Assembly (NCBI GenBank): GCA_021397845.1
Contig: CM038043.1
Coordinates: forward strand, 126,090,013-126,154,012
Length of the DNA: 64,000 nucleotides
Direction: 5' to 3'
From: Areca catechu
Lineage: Eukaryota; Streptophyta; Magnoliopsida; Arecales; Arecaceae
Position numbers and translations under genes: made by a program. The notes under the pieces were generated by a model. The model had not been told where the DNA came from. It saw only the letters and a program-made list of their open reading frames with translations, and did no database searches. This document shows, piece after piece, positions 32,301 through 42,566 of this stretch (position 1 is its first letter; each line of letters starts with the position of its first letter).

Positions 32301-33627
32301 GGAGTCCGAGGTCTTGCTTGGCAGATCAAGCCGAGGGACCCCGAAAGCTTCAGAAGCCAAAGGCCTTCGCATGGGCCCAAAGCCTCCAGCATCATCCTGC
32401 GGGAGATGAAAATCTAGAACAGACTCAAGATGGCCCCGGAGTACACCTTCCTATTCTAAAGAAGAGGAATAGAAGATGGAGGCGCATCAGATGATAGAAA
32501 AAGATGCCTTCATTATTCAAAAGTCTCTTACATCAAGGGAGATCCCCGACAGGTTGGGGAAGTATCTCAAAAAAATCCAATTACAACCACAAAGGGAAGG
32601 AAGCTTGGTCAGCTCCAGCCTTGGTCCTGATCTTAACCTCTGTGATTGGCACAGAAGGCACTAATAAGACAGGCTGAGCCCATAGGAGGCCTTCCTCAGG
32701 TGTGCGCCGGACCCCTAGAGTCCGGCATCGGGTCCACCGCCTCCCCCTTGGATTTCACCGACCCCATGATTCCAAGGGTAGCTGCTACAACCCCTCATTA
32801 TGCCATATCTGACGGCATCAGAGGGGTTGTGATCTGTCGCACAACGACCACACCCCCGCCACCACCTCCTCATCAAGGACCTCCGATCTTGTAAACTGAG
32901 GGGAGGTGCGAGCGGCCTCTTTCTCCCTCTTCTGTTCTTCCCCTGCTGCATGATCGAAGGCTCTCCCCTTGTCCTCCTTAGGGGGAGTTTTCAAGCTCGA
33001 CGATTTCTTCTCCAAGCCAGATGCCATCGCCTTGACAACCGGCCGATCCCTCCTAAAGAGTCTTCACTCGACTTCTCGATTCCTTAGCAAAGAACCTAAA
33101 GTATACCAAGAGCCTTCTCCCAACATAGCCCGAGGGAGGAGTAAAGGAAGAAAGCATGGGAAAAAAATCTAGCCTATCAAAAGCTCTCAACACTTGAGCA
33201 AGAGAAGGACCAGAGGGAAAAGAAGGAGTGCATGGTAGAATATTGTTGGCCAGCGCTCAAGGACTCCTTAAATAAGAAGGATGCAGACCCTTTGCAGTAA
33301 AGGTCTCCACCCATCATCGCCTCGTCCTGATGCAAGGCACACACGCACTCAATCTTTTGGCCAACTGGAGATTTCCATATGGCCCAGCTAGACACCCCAG
33401 ATATGCCAAACTTGCAGCCATTGCTTCGATCCAAATGAAGCATTCATGGTCCTTCATTAGAAAATCGAGCAGAGCGTTGCCTCGTTCGCACTAAGGACAT
33501 GATTTTCGGGCCGCAGGTGCCCAAGGCATTAATGGCACAGCAAGTGCATCCCCCCACATCAGCGAGACCATTACTTCATTCACCCCAAGCGCTACCTCAT
33601 CCTCTAGGCTCGGGAGTGGGGGGTATC
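32301..33627 (+). other. Gypsy D internal sequence and polypurine tract
   Basis: No domain is recognised on either strand. A minus-strand frame opening MASGLEKKSSSLKTPPKED (33027 leftwards) could be a remnant of an opposite-strand ORF such as the one in gypsy K, but nothing confirms it. The tract GGGAGTGGGGGGTATC (33612-33627) sits directly before TGATGTGG and matches the tract of gypsy K (GGGAGTGGGGGGCAAC). Confidence 0.5.
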
Positions 33628-34880
33628 TGATGTGGCGACATCCACTAACGTGGAGCATGCGGGCAGCCACGGCAACAGGAGACCTGCTATCTAGGTGTGG
33701 CGGCCTGACGAAGGATAGAAGCTGACCTCATTGGGTGAGCCTCCCGTCTGAGATCAGCCTCCCTACCGAGGTCAAGCTCCCAGTCGAGGCCGGGTTTATT
33801 AGGTGAGCCCCCCATCTGAGATCAGCCTCTCTATCGAGGTCAAGCTTCTAGCCAAGGCCGGGCTCATTGGACGAGCCCCCCATCTAAGATCAGCCTCCCT
33901 GCTGAGGTCAAGCTCCCAATCGAGGCCGGGCTCATTGGACGAGCCCCCCGTCTGAGATCAGCCTCCCTGTTGAGGTCAAGCTTCCATCCGAAGTCGGGCT
34001 CATGAGGTGCATCCCTGTCTGAGGTCAGCTCCCGGCAAGGGCCACGCTCATGTCCCAACACAGAGTCCCAGGTATGAAGTTCCCACTAGAAAGCAGATGT
34101 TCAAATCATGCCACAGCAAAAGCCTGGCCACCAGCAGCCTTCTACAGATAGCACCAGCCCCACCAGAGGTATGATACAGGCGCCCCCAGGCCCCAAGCCC
34201 AGTGGCGTGCTGCCTCACCCACGGCCGTACCACCAATGGTCACCCACCACCATGGCATGACACCTGAAGCCTCCCCAAGAGAGAATCTAGCCAAGGTCCT
34301 AGGACCTGCAATGCTTGGATGGTCCCTCCTGAAATAGAAGCGCCCCTGCTATAAGGAGCAGGGGGGAAGAAAAAAGAAAAATGGAGGAGGACGGTTTCCT
34401 TTCCGGGGAGTGGAGGAAAAGAGAGGAGCTTCTTCCCTTTGGGGGGGAGGTCCGTAGATTGGCGCATCCAGGGAGCTCTTTTGGACTCCAGGAGACCCCC
34501 TCTTGGAGAGAGTCCACGGCCCCTCCTCCGAAGAGAGGGAGGAAGGTAAGAAAGGTAAAAATGTGGGGAAAGGTGGGGGAGAGATAAGTCCCCATTCCCC
34601 GCTCTCGATCCTGACTCTTTTCATTTCCTTTCCATTTCCTTTACATTCCTGCATCGAGTCACACCCTCCCGATGGATGGGTCCCTCAAGTCCTACGCCAC
34701 GGAGGTCTTTTCTGTTCTCCTCGATCATCCCACTGACTTGATCATCGGAGTGTCCTCGCCAGAATCCCAGGCCCAGGTCTCCCCTATCTTACAGGAAGGA
34801 AGGGAGGATGCATGGCATCAATGGAGGAGGAACGCCTTAGCATGACCGAGCTACAGGCCACAGCGATCTTGGTGGCAACA
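33628..34880 (+). repeat. Gypsy D 3-prime LTR
   Basis: The LTR is 1253 bp, starting TGATGTGGCGACATCC and ending GGTGGCAACA. It has a 67-bp tandem repeat in its U3 part (33738-34050), a TATA box CTATAAGG at about 34350 and the ACTTGATCATCGGAGTG R/U5 signature at about 34735. The open frames on both strands in 34240-34736 follow purine/pyrimidine-biased sequence and are not genes. Confidence 0.8.
33738..34050 (+). repeat. 67-bp tandem repeat in LTR D
   Basis: About four and a half units start near 33739, 33806, 33873, 33940 and 34007. Each contains CTGAGATCAGCCTCCCT, GAGGTCAAGCT and AGGCCGGGCTCAT. Neighbouring units differ at a few bases each. Confidence 0.85.
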
Positions 34881-34909
34881 CCTACTAAGTAGGATAATCA
34901 ATCGCCTTC

Positions 34910-35790
34910 ACTGATGGAGTGTCAGTTGGCCAGATGAGGGCTACCTTCATAAGGAGTTACCTGGATGGAAGTGGTAAGTCGATCGCCACTCATTTGACTG
35001 AGTGTCAGTTGGCCAAATGGGGGTAATCTTTATAAGGAGTTATCTGGATGGAAGTGGTGAGTCGATCACTGCTCATTTGACTGAGTATTGTCAGCTAGAT
35101 AGGAGTTACCTTTGTGAGAAGTTACCTGGATGGAGGTAGTGAGTCAGTCACCATTTTTTTGATTAAGTGTTGGTTGGCCGGATGGGAGTTACCTTTGTGA
35201 GAAATTATTTGGATGGAGGTAGTGAGTCGGTCGCTACTTGTTTTACTGAGTATCAGTCGACCAGATGGGAGTTACATTTATGAGAAGTTATTCGGATGGA
35301 GGTAGTGAGTCGACCACTACTTGTTCAGTTGAGTGTCAATTAACCAAATGGTAGTTATCTTTATGAGGAGTAACCTAGAAGGAAGTTATCCTCGTGGGAG
35401 TTATCTTTGTAAGGAGTTACCTTGGCAGGAGTTATTTAGATAGGGGCAACAAGCCAACCATCTCTTTGGTCAGGTATGAGCCAACCGGATGGAAGCTACC
35501 TTTGTGAGGAGTTACCTGGAGTGGGAGTTACCTTGGTGGGAAATACCTTTGTAAGGAGTTATCTTGACAGAAATTACCCAGATAGGGACAGCGAGCCAAC
35601 CATCATTTCAGTCGGTATGAGCCAATCGGATGGGAGTTACCTTGGTAAAGAGTTATCCTGAGTGTGAGTTACCCTAGCAAGAGTTATCTTTATAAGGGGT
35701 TATCCTGGCAAAATTTATCCATATAGGGGTGGTGGGCCAACTATCTCTTCGGTTGGGTATGAACCAACTAGAATTCCAACGAGCTTCATT
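34910..35790 (-). repeat. Gypsy C 3-prime tandem repeats
   Basis: Six units of about 82 bp start near 34921, 35003, 35090, 35170, 35252 and 35335, each with a GTCAGTTGGCCAGATGGGAG-like start and GGAGTTACCTGGATGG. About two units of roughly 143 bp follow (near 35470 and 35615), reading GTATGAGCCAACCGGATGG and TTACCTTNGTGAGGAGTTA. The second type looks like an expanded version of the first. No coding potential is seen. Confidence 0.8.
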
Positions 35791-35849
35791 GAGCTTGGCA
35801 TCAGACGACTTAGATTATAAGACTTCCAAGAACGTTGCCAGAGAAAGTT

Positions 35850-38000
35850 CCTTTGTATTTTTGAATGAAAGTAATTACATTATTGATGGTACATCTAAAG
35901 ATTCTCGGTGTTCCACACATCTAGAGATTCTTGGTGTTCCACACATCTAGAGATTCTTGGTGTTCCAAGTTCGAGGGATAAGTGTCCCACTAAGATCCTC
36001 TATTTGAAAAGCTCTTTGCAGAAGTGCTTTAGTCACTTGGTAAGGCCCTTTCTAGTTAGAAGATAGCTTGCCTTGCTCGATGAGTCTTGATACTTCAACA
36101 CACCGCAACACAAGGTCTCCTAGGTAGAAAGTCTTCAACCTTACCCAAGAGTTGTAGTACGAAGCTACTTTTTATTGATACGCCATCATCCATAGGTGGA
36201 CTTTATCCCAAGTCTCCTTTAGCTAGTCAAGATTAGCTCTCAGTTACTCTGAGATATTTAATTTATCGAAGTGCTCAATCTGCATGGTCGGGAGCCCAAT
36301 CTTGATAGGGATCACTACTTTGGTGCTGAAAGCCAAGTTAAAAGGAGCCTTGTTCATCAAAGTTCGAGGGATTGTATGATAAGCCCAAAATACTTCTAGA
36401 AGCTCATCTGCCCATCTACCTTTGGATTCATTCAACTTGGTCCTAAGTTCTTGAAGGATGGTCCGATTCATAACTTCCACCTCACTGTTCTACTAAGGGT
36501 GACCGAGTAACATAAATTGGTGCCAGATATGGAGTTCGATGCAAAAATCTTTGAATGTTCGATCATCAAATTATTGGTTGTTGTCGATGGGGAGAGTCTG
36601 AATCAGTAGATAATTGATTTCTAGAAAAAGTTTTTAACTTTACAAAAGTGCACCAGTGGCTTAGCCTCAACCCATTAGTAAAGTAATCAATGGCAATGAT
36701 AAGAAACCTCCACTGACTAGATGCCGAGGGAACGAACCGACTATGTCCATCCCCCACTAGGTGAATGCCCAAGGGGAGGAGAGTTGTGCTAACTAGCATG
36801 TCAGCTAATGCTGGATGTTGGTGAAGCACTAACACTGGTCACACCTTTGGAAGAGCTCCACCGCATCTTCTTAAATAGTCGGCCAGTAGTAACCCTATCT
36901 AAGAGCTTTGTAAGCAAAAGATCTAGCCTCTAGGTGGTTCCTGCAGATTCCTTCATGGATATCCCGGAGCACATAATTGGCTTTGTAAGGTGGGAGATAT
37001 TTGAGCAACGAGAAGGAGAAAGACTTCCTATGGAGTTGTCCATCTAGCAGCAAGTACTTAAAAGCCTTCCACTTGAACTTCTTACCTTCAGGAGGATTGT
37101 TGTAAATGGTACCATTGGACCTCTTCTTAACAAAGCGATTTATCCAACTCAACTCATGATTGACCTGTTGGACCTCTTCGGCTTCCTCAATGATTGGGGT
37201 CTCCAAGTATTTAAGGTAGGTTTGGTAGAGGGTGCGGTCCGCTAATGTTGCCAACCAAGAGAGGGTGTCGGCCCAAGCATTCTTGCACCGAGGGATGTGC
37301 AAGATGCCAAAGTACTTAAGCTCCAATGTTAGAGTCTGCACTTTGTCCAAATACTTGGTCATCATTAAATCTTGAGCTTTGTATTCACCAATTACTTGAT
37401 CAATTATGAGTTGAGAGTCGGTGAAGACCTTCAATCACTCTACTCTAAGTTGCTTAGCAAGCTTGAAACTATCTAAGAGGGCTTCGTACTCGACTTAGTT
37501 ATTGGATGCCTTGAACGAAAATGGAAGGCATACACGATGACCACCCCTTTTGAGTTTGTGAGAATTAGCCCGGCTCTGCTCCCTAGGGAATTTGAAGCTC
37601 CATCCACATGCAGGATCCATGTTGTTGCTAGATCACACTAGGACTCTCGGTGGGCACTTCCTCATGCTCATCATTCAGCCAAGCACACTCGATGAGGGAA
37701 TCGGCCAGGACTTATGCCTTCATGGATGACCTTAGGTGGTAGGAGATATCCAATTCATTGAGCTTGATTGCCTATTTCACCATCCATTCAGAGGTGCTTG
37801 ATCATTAAAAGATAGCTCTGAGTGGTTGGTCAGTGAGGATGACTATTGAGTGTGCTTGGAAATAGGGCCTGAGATGCTGTATAGAGATGATTAGTATATA
37901 AACTATTTTCTTAAATTTGGAATACCTAGTCTTTGTATCATGAAGCACTTGGCTCGTGTGGTATATAGGCTTTTGGATTTCTTTATCATCCACCTGAACA
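35850..38000 (-). pseudogene. Gypsy C integrase and two RNase H domains
   Basis: From right to left: the first RNase H ends near 37805 (DDKEIQKPIYHTSQVLHDT, YSKFKKIVYILI). The second, archaeal-type RNase H occupies 37434-37200 (VFTDSQLIIDQVIGEYKAQD and IPRCKNAWADTLSWLAT). The integrase zinc region follows (RDIHEGICRNHLEARSFAYK, then a CDQC-like pair), then the catalytic core with stops (36490-36890) and a C-terminal part (36244-36480) reading QELRTKLNESKGRWADELLEV, which is typical of gypsy integrases. It is followed by the LLRKVxSYYNSRVR-like module before 35870. Multiple stops and frameshifts are present. Confidence 0.8.
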
Positions 38001-39000
38001 AGTACGGAGCTGATTGCCTCTAGGGATGCAGCAAGGTATAGGTACAGCTCCTTTTGACTTCCAGCTTAAAAAGCAAGGGTGGAAAAGCAAGGAACCTCTT
38101 CAAATCCTCGAATACTTGTTGGCACTCTTCCATCCAATCAAAGCCATGCATTTTTTGCAAGGTCCTAAAGAATGACAGGCATCGTTTAGTTGACATTGAA
38201 ATGAATCAACTAAGAGCGGTGATGTGCCCGGTGATTTGCTGCACCTCCTTTTTAGAAGTTGGGTGTTGCATATCGAGGATGGCTTGAATTTTTTCCGAGT
38301 TCACTTCAATGCCTTGCTAAATGACCATCAATTCGAGAAACTTTCTGACCTTGACACCAAAAGTGCATTTACTCAGGTTCAACTTCATCTAGTACTGATG
38401 GAGTGCATCGAAGGCTTCTTCTAAGTCTTTGACATGGTTGGTCTCCTCGATAGTTTTAAGGAGCACATCATCGATGTAGACCTTTATGTTCTGATCGATT
38501 TGATTTTTGAAGACCTTGTTGACCAGCCATTTGTACGTGCTTCTATATTTTTTAAATCAAAAGGCATTACTTTATAACAATAAATACCTGTATCAGTTAT
38601 GAATGATGTATTCTCTTTATCTTCAAGGCCATCTTTATATGGTTATTATTTGAAAAGGCATCCATAAAACTTAGAAGCTTATGACCGAAGGTGGCATCGA
38701 CTAGTTGATTGATCTTCGATAACAGGAAGCTGTCCTTCAGGCAGGCTTTATTAAGATCAATATAGTTAATGCAGATACGCCACTTTCTATTTGTTTTTCT
38801 TACCATGATGGTATTGGCCAACCAATTGGAATAATGGGCTTCTCGGATGAAACCGATTATCAAAAGCTTATCCACTTCTTCATCAATGACTTTTTATCTC
38901 TCGAGAGCGAAGTTCCTTTTCTTCTATCAGACCAGCTTGAACTTCGAGTTGACTTTTAACTTATGTGTGATTATCTCAGGAAGAATCCCCGGATGTTAGA
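38001..39000 (-). pseudogene. Gypsy C reverse transcriptase
   Basis: The frame at 38875-38597 reads FIREAHYSNWLANTIMV, NRKWRICINYIDLNKACLKDSF and LLSFMDAFSNNNHIKM, where the usual SGYNQI is altered. The active site YIDD lies at 38467-38478, in VYIDDVLLK. Downstream pieces such as LNLSKCTFGVKVRKFLELMV match the RT thumb region. Frameshifts separate the pieces. Confidence 0.85.
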
Positions 39001-41280
39001 TGCCAACCAAGCAAAGATGTCCGTATTTTGGCATAGAAAGTCCAAGAGTCGGTCCCGATCAGGCTCAGGCAGGGAAGTTTCAATCTATATATTCTTTGTC
39101 GGGTCATCCTTCAGTGGGAAAGAGAGAAATTGCTTGGCTAGCTTGCCCCTTTTCTCGAGCTCACTTTAGTTCAGGTTCTCGATGGTTGATGGCTCACTAG
39201 GCTTTGATGCCTTAGGTGCCATTTGGAAGTACTATTGGGCAAGCTGCTAGTCCCCTCGCATCTTGCCAACCCGATGGATTGTAGGGAAACGAATAAGAAG
39301 ACATTTGGTGGAGATAACATTGTCCAGCTAATTCAGCCCTGGGCATCCGAGAATAGCTTTGTACACAAATGTCATGAAGACCATGGTGAATGTCACAAAG
39401 TCTATACTTTATCGAGGTAGAGTCCCTACTATGATAGAGAGGGCAATTTCTCCCTCGACCCTGACTGACTTTCTATTGAAAGTGACCAAAGGCATGGAGA
39501 CAGGCAGGAGTTAGTTTGGCGGTAGGTTCATTTGAACAAAAGCATTGTAAAAAAGTATGTTGGCTACACTTCTACTATCAACAAGGATTCTCTTTACAGG
39601 ATGTTTTGCTATCATCATGGATACGATAATAGGATCATTATTGGGTTTGTGGACCCTAACTAAATCCTTGTCAGAAAAGGATATTAAATTTTTATCACAC
39701 CCCTCTCCTCTCGGACTTTTTGAGCACTATACCATCCAAGAGATCATGCTAACTTCCTTCTCAGTCGGTCGATTATTGCTCTTGAGTAGGGCTGGCAATT
39801 GGCTCGAATTCAAGGCATCGGGCCAAGGTGCCCTCTATGAACGTACTTATCAAGGTAGCCACGATGGATGAGATCTTCAATCTCTCTCTTTAGCTAGTGG
39901 CAATCATCCGTGTCATGGCCATGATCCTAGTGAAAGCGGCAATACTTATTCTTATTATGGGAGGTAGAAGGCTTCAACGGATTGGGCCTCTGTAAGTACT
40001 ATTCCCTTTTGATCTCCATCAAGATCTTGGATCCGAGAACGAGGAGAGGGATATAGTTATCCGATTGCTGGCAGAGTTTCTCGACCTAGGGCTCCATCGG
40101 TGGGATGAGTTGGGCTTGCTGGATGGGGCTCCCCTATGCTCCTCCCAAGCCTTCTCCTTGCTCAGCTTTGCATCGACCTCATGTCGAGAGAGAGCTCCTT
40201 CATCCTCGTGGATGTACTTTTGCGTGTAGGCAAGCACCTCCAAATAAAACTTCATGCAAGTATTGTCTAAAGAGTAAGTGAGGTGGGAAGGACGAAGTCC
40301 TCGCTTCAAGGCCAGCATGGCCATGGACTCATTTAGGGGTACACTTCCATAGTGGCCACCTTGAATCGAGTCATATAGTCCATCAGTGGTTCTTTATCCT
40401 ACCATTGGATGAAAAAAATGCTATCAGCCTCTTACAGCATCTTGTAGCAGGTGTTGAAGTATGCCATATACTTCTCCTATAGCTGTCGAAAGGAGTTGAT
40501 GCTTCTCGGCTTGAGCTGATAATACTAAGCTCAGGCAGCTTTCTATAGAGTGGCTAGGAAGGTGATGCAAAACAAAGCGTCAGAGGCACTCTGAATCCTC
40601 ATGAGAGCCTTGTAGCTCTCAAGATAGTTCAATAGGTCGATCATGCTGTCGTACGGCTCCAGCTATAGCATCTTGAACCAACCCAGGATCGGTTCTTCCA
40701 TATGCCGAGAGAGAGGGGGACCAGTATTGAGCTCGACCTGGTCTCGACTCTTTTCCTAGAGATCAGCAAGCCGATGGTTGATCTCACATAGCTTGTGGTC
40801 ATACCCATTGAGGTGTCGTTCGGCTCATTGCCAAATAGTCTCTTCTGCCAAATAGTCTCTTCAATAGACCCCTCTTGGGAGTATGCTAGGGTGTACTCAT
40901 ACGAGGACTCAGAGGGGGACCAGGAGTGTTTCTCTTGCCTCGGCTCTTTTTCAGGTCATCAGTCCACTCGCCCAGAATTTTGTCGATGCAGCGTAGGACA
41001 CCGCTACTATGGGATGGTCCAATGGTGAGAGGACCTTTTCTGAAGGGATCGGTGGCTTTTATAGTGAAATGAAGGAGACCGTGAGTGGTAAGAAATCTAT
41101 TGATGAGAGGATCTCCCTCCTATAGATCGATGACTGCCACAGGCAGCAGCGATGGCAACTACCGGGGCTTCCATCAGTTGCTGCTCGCCATGGGAGGTTG
41201 CTGCTACTGTAACCCCCTCACTACTGTGACAAGGACTCGACTTGCTGTGCCAAAGTGGTTAGCAAGCTCTACTTAGTTGC
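39001..41280 (-). pseudogene. Gypsy C gag and protease
   Basis: The gag capsid region (40330-40720) reads as Tat-type gag: LEPYDSMIDLLNYLESYKALM, then DALFCITFLATL and the DYMTRFKVATMEV block. MAMLALKRGLRPSHLTYSLD and AYTQKYIHEDEGA follow at 40324-40150. The protease site near 39570-39600 reads RILVDSRSVANIL, so the Gly of the Asp-Ser-Gly motif is Arg and the enzyme would be dead. Upstream (41029-41280) is the poorly conserved gag N-terminus, with no clear start codon. Confidence 0.75.
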
Positions 41281-41297
41281 AGGTGGCGAAGGTGGAG

Positions 41298-42000
41298 TGA
41301 TTGGTTCAAGTACCAGATCAAAGTACTTGCCACATGAAAATTGATCGATGTAAAAAATGATAGCCGATATCGAATCGGGATTACTGACAGAATACTCCGA
41401 GGATTACTGACAGAATACTCCGATACTTAAATCAATGAAGGACGATAAAGTAAGCTATGACAGCCGAAGCTGAGAGCCTTGATGACTATATGAGCGCAAG
41501 TATGAAGGAATGTATAAAAAATGTACCTCATCGGATGTCCTTCTTATCTATTATAAATAGTTAACACGAAGTAACAAAAAGCTGACCGGATGATGATCTC
41601 TAACAAGAATAATAAATTGATAGGTTAGGATCTTATCTCCTGGTATTTTTTTTATTAAGATCATTGATTCCACAAAAATACTATCCTCCATGAACTTGCC
41701 TACCACGATTCTACTAACCACAACCATTGCTTGGACATGTAGAATGATTGAAATAGTCAAGATCGATCAAGAAAGGGTTAGGCTGAAAGAGAACCTAATC
41801 AAGAAAGGGCTAGGTTAAGAGTCAAGATCGATCATGCAATCTCTCAATGCAGGTACTAAAAACCAATCAGCGATGATTGTTATCTCCCATTTAGCTAGCA
41901 ATAAGGCCAGAGAGAGAAGCATTGCTTGGCCACTGGACGAATGTCTCCAACTCAATTGGTGAGCTAGCGAACGTCCCGGGACTATAACGACCAAAAAGAA
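41298..42000 (-). repeat. Gypsy C 5-prime LTR (right edge approximate)
   Basis: In the minus sense it has a TATA box (CTATTTATAATAG, about 41550) and then the R/U5 signature TTGATTTAAGTATCGGAG (41404-41425), as in LTR K. The 23 bases at 41378-41400 are repeated exactly at 41401-41423. The left edge is placed at TGATTGGTTCAAG. The right edge, inferred from LTR K's length from TATA to end, lies near 42000. Confidence 0.6.
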
Positions 42001-42566
42001 GCAAAAGAAAAAGATTATAATAAATTACGGCACGATGCCTAATAAGATACGTCAAAGCTATTAAGATTATCTGAACAACAAGACCCACATATTGTTCAAC
42101 AGCTCATTCTTGTCCAAGGTAGCAGGCAATTTACGCATGACACAAGCTTCGCTGAGAATTAAACCATAACAACATATGCCTTGTATGCAGTTCAAACGGT
42201 CATCCAACAGAATAAAAATTTCAAAACTACAATATCCTGGTTCCATAAGTGCAGGCTAACCAAGCAAAACTCCAGTCATTAAAGACATTTCCATTATTAG
42301 ACCTGTGATCATGTCTCAGCTATGATTTTGGGTATCTAACTACAGTTGTTTCAGCAGGATATACGAACGAGTTTAAAAAGAATTGGTTCGTACCATAAAC
42401 CAAGCAGTCTTTCAACTGCAAGGAAAGAACATCATAGAGATCTCAATCTCTAGTATGCACAAAATCAGCTCACTAAAGGTAAACAACACAAATAAATTGT
42501 GCTGCATCTTCTCTTCTAACTGGAAAAACAAAAGGAGATTGGTTTCATCAAAGAGAACCACTCAAA
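42001..42566 (-). other. 3-prime flank and UTR of the PDHB gene
   Basis: Between the gypsy C LTR and the PDHB stop codon I see no repeat boundary or coding sequence. Part of it must be the 3-prime untranslated region. A clear AATAAA signal on the minus strand was not found. Confidence 0.4.

Larger units (their letters stand above)
31737..34880 (+). mobile_element. Gypsy D, 3-prime region and LTR
   Basis: This continues the fragment at 20345-20586. It consists of a tandem-repeat region (31742-32300), about 1.3 kb of unrecognised internal sequence, a polypurine tract (33611-33627) and a complete LTR (33628-34880). No pol domains of this element are left in the window. The strand follows from the order polypurine tract then LTR, and from the sense of the R/U5 signature. 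Confidence 0.75.
34881..42000 (-). mobile_element. Gypsy element C, Tat-type
   Basis: A minus-strand gypsy with 5-prime LTR at about 41298-42000, gag, protease, RT, RNase H, a second RNase H, integrase and a 3-prime tandem repeat (34910-35790). Its own 3-prime LTR is absent; the end of LTR D lies there instead. Two RNase H domains before integrase and tandem repeats after it are characteristic of the Tat lineage. All domains are decayed. The right border (about 42000) is estimated by comparison with LTR K. Confidence 0.8.

Noticed and set aside
34240..34736. Overlapping open frames of 62-101 aa on both strands
   Set aside because: They lie in a base-biased part of LTR D, and open frames occur on both strands at once.
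34881..35870. Repeat region first taken as part of the gypsy D LTR
   Set aside because: LTR D ends at CAACA 34880 and its sense is opposite to gypsy C; the repeats sit downstream of C integrase, as expected for a Tat 3-prime region.
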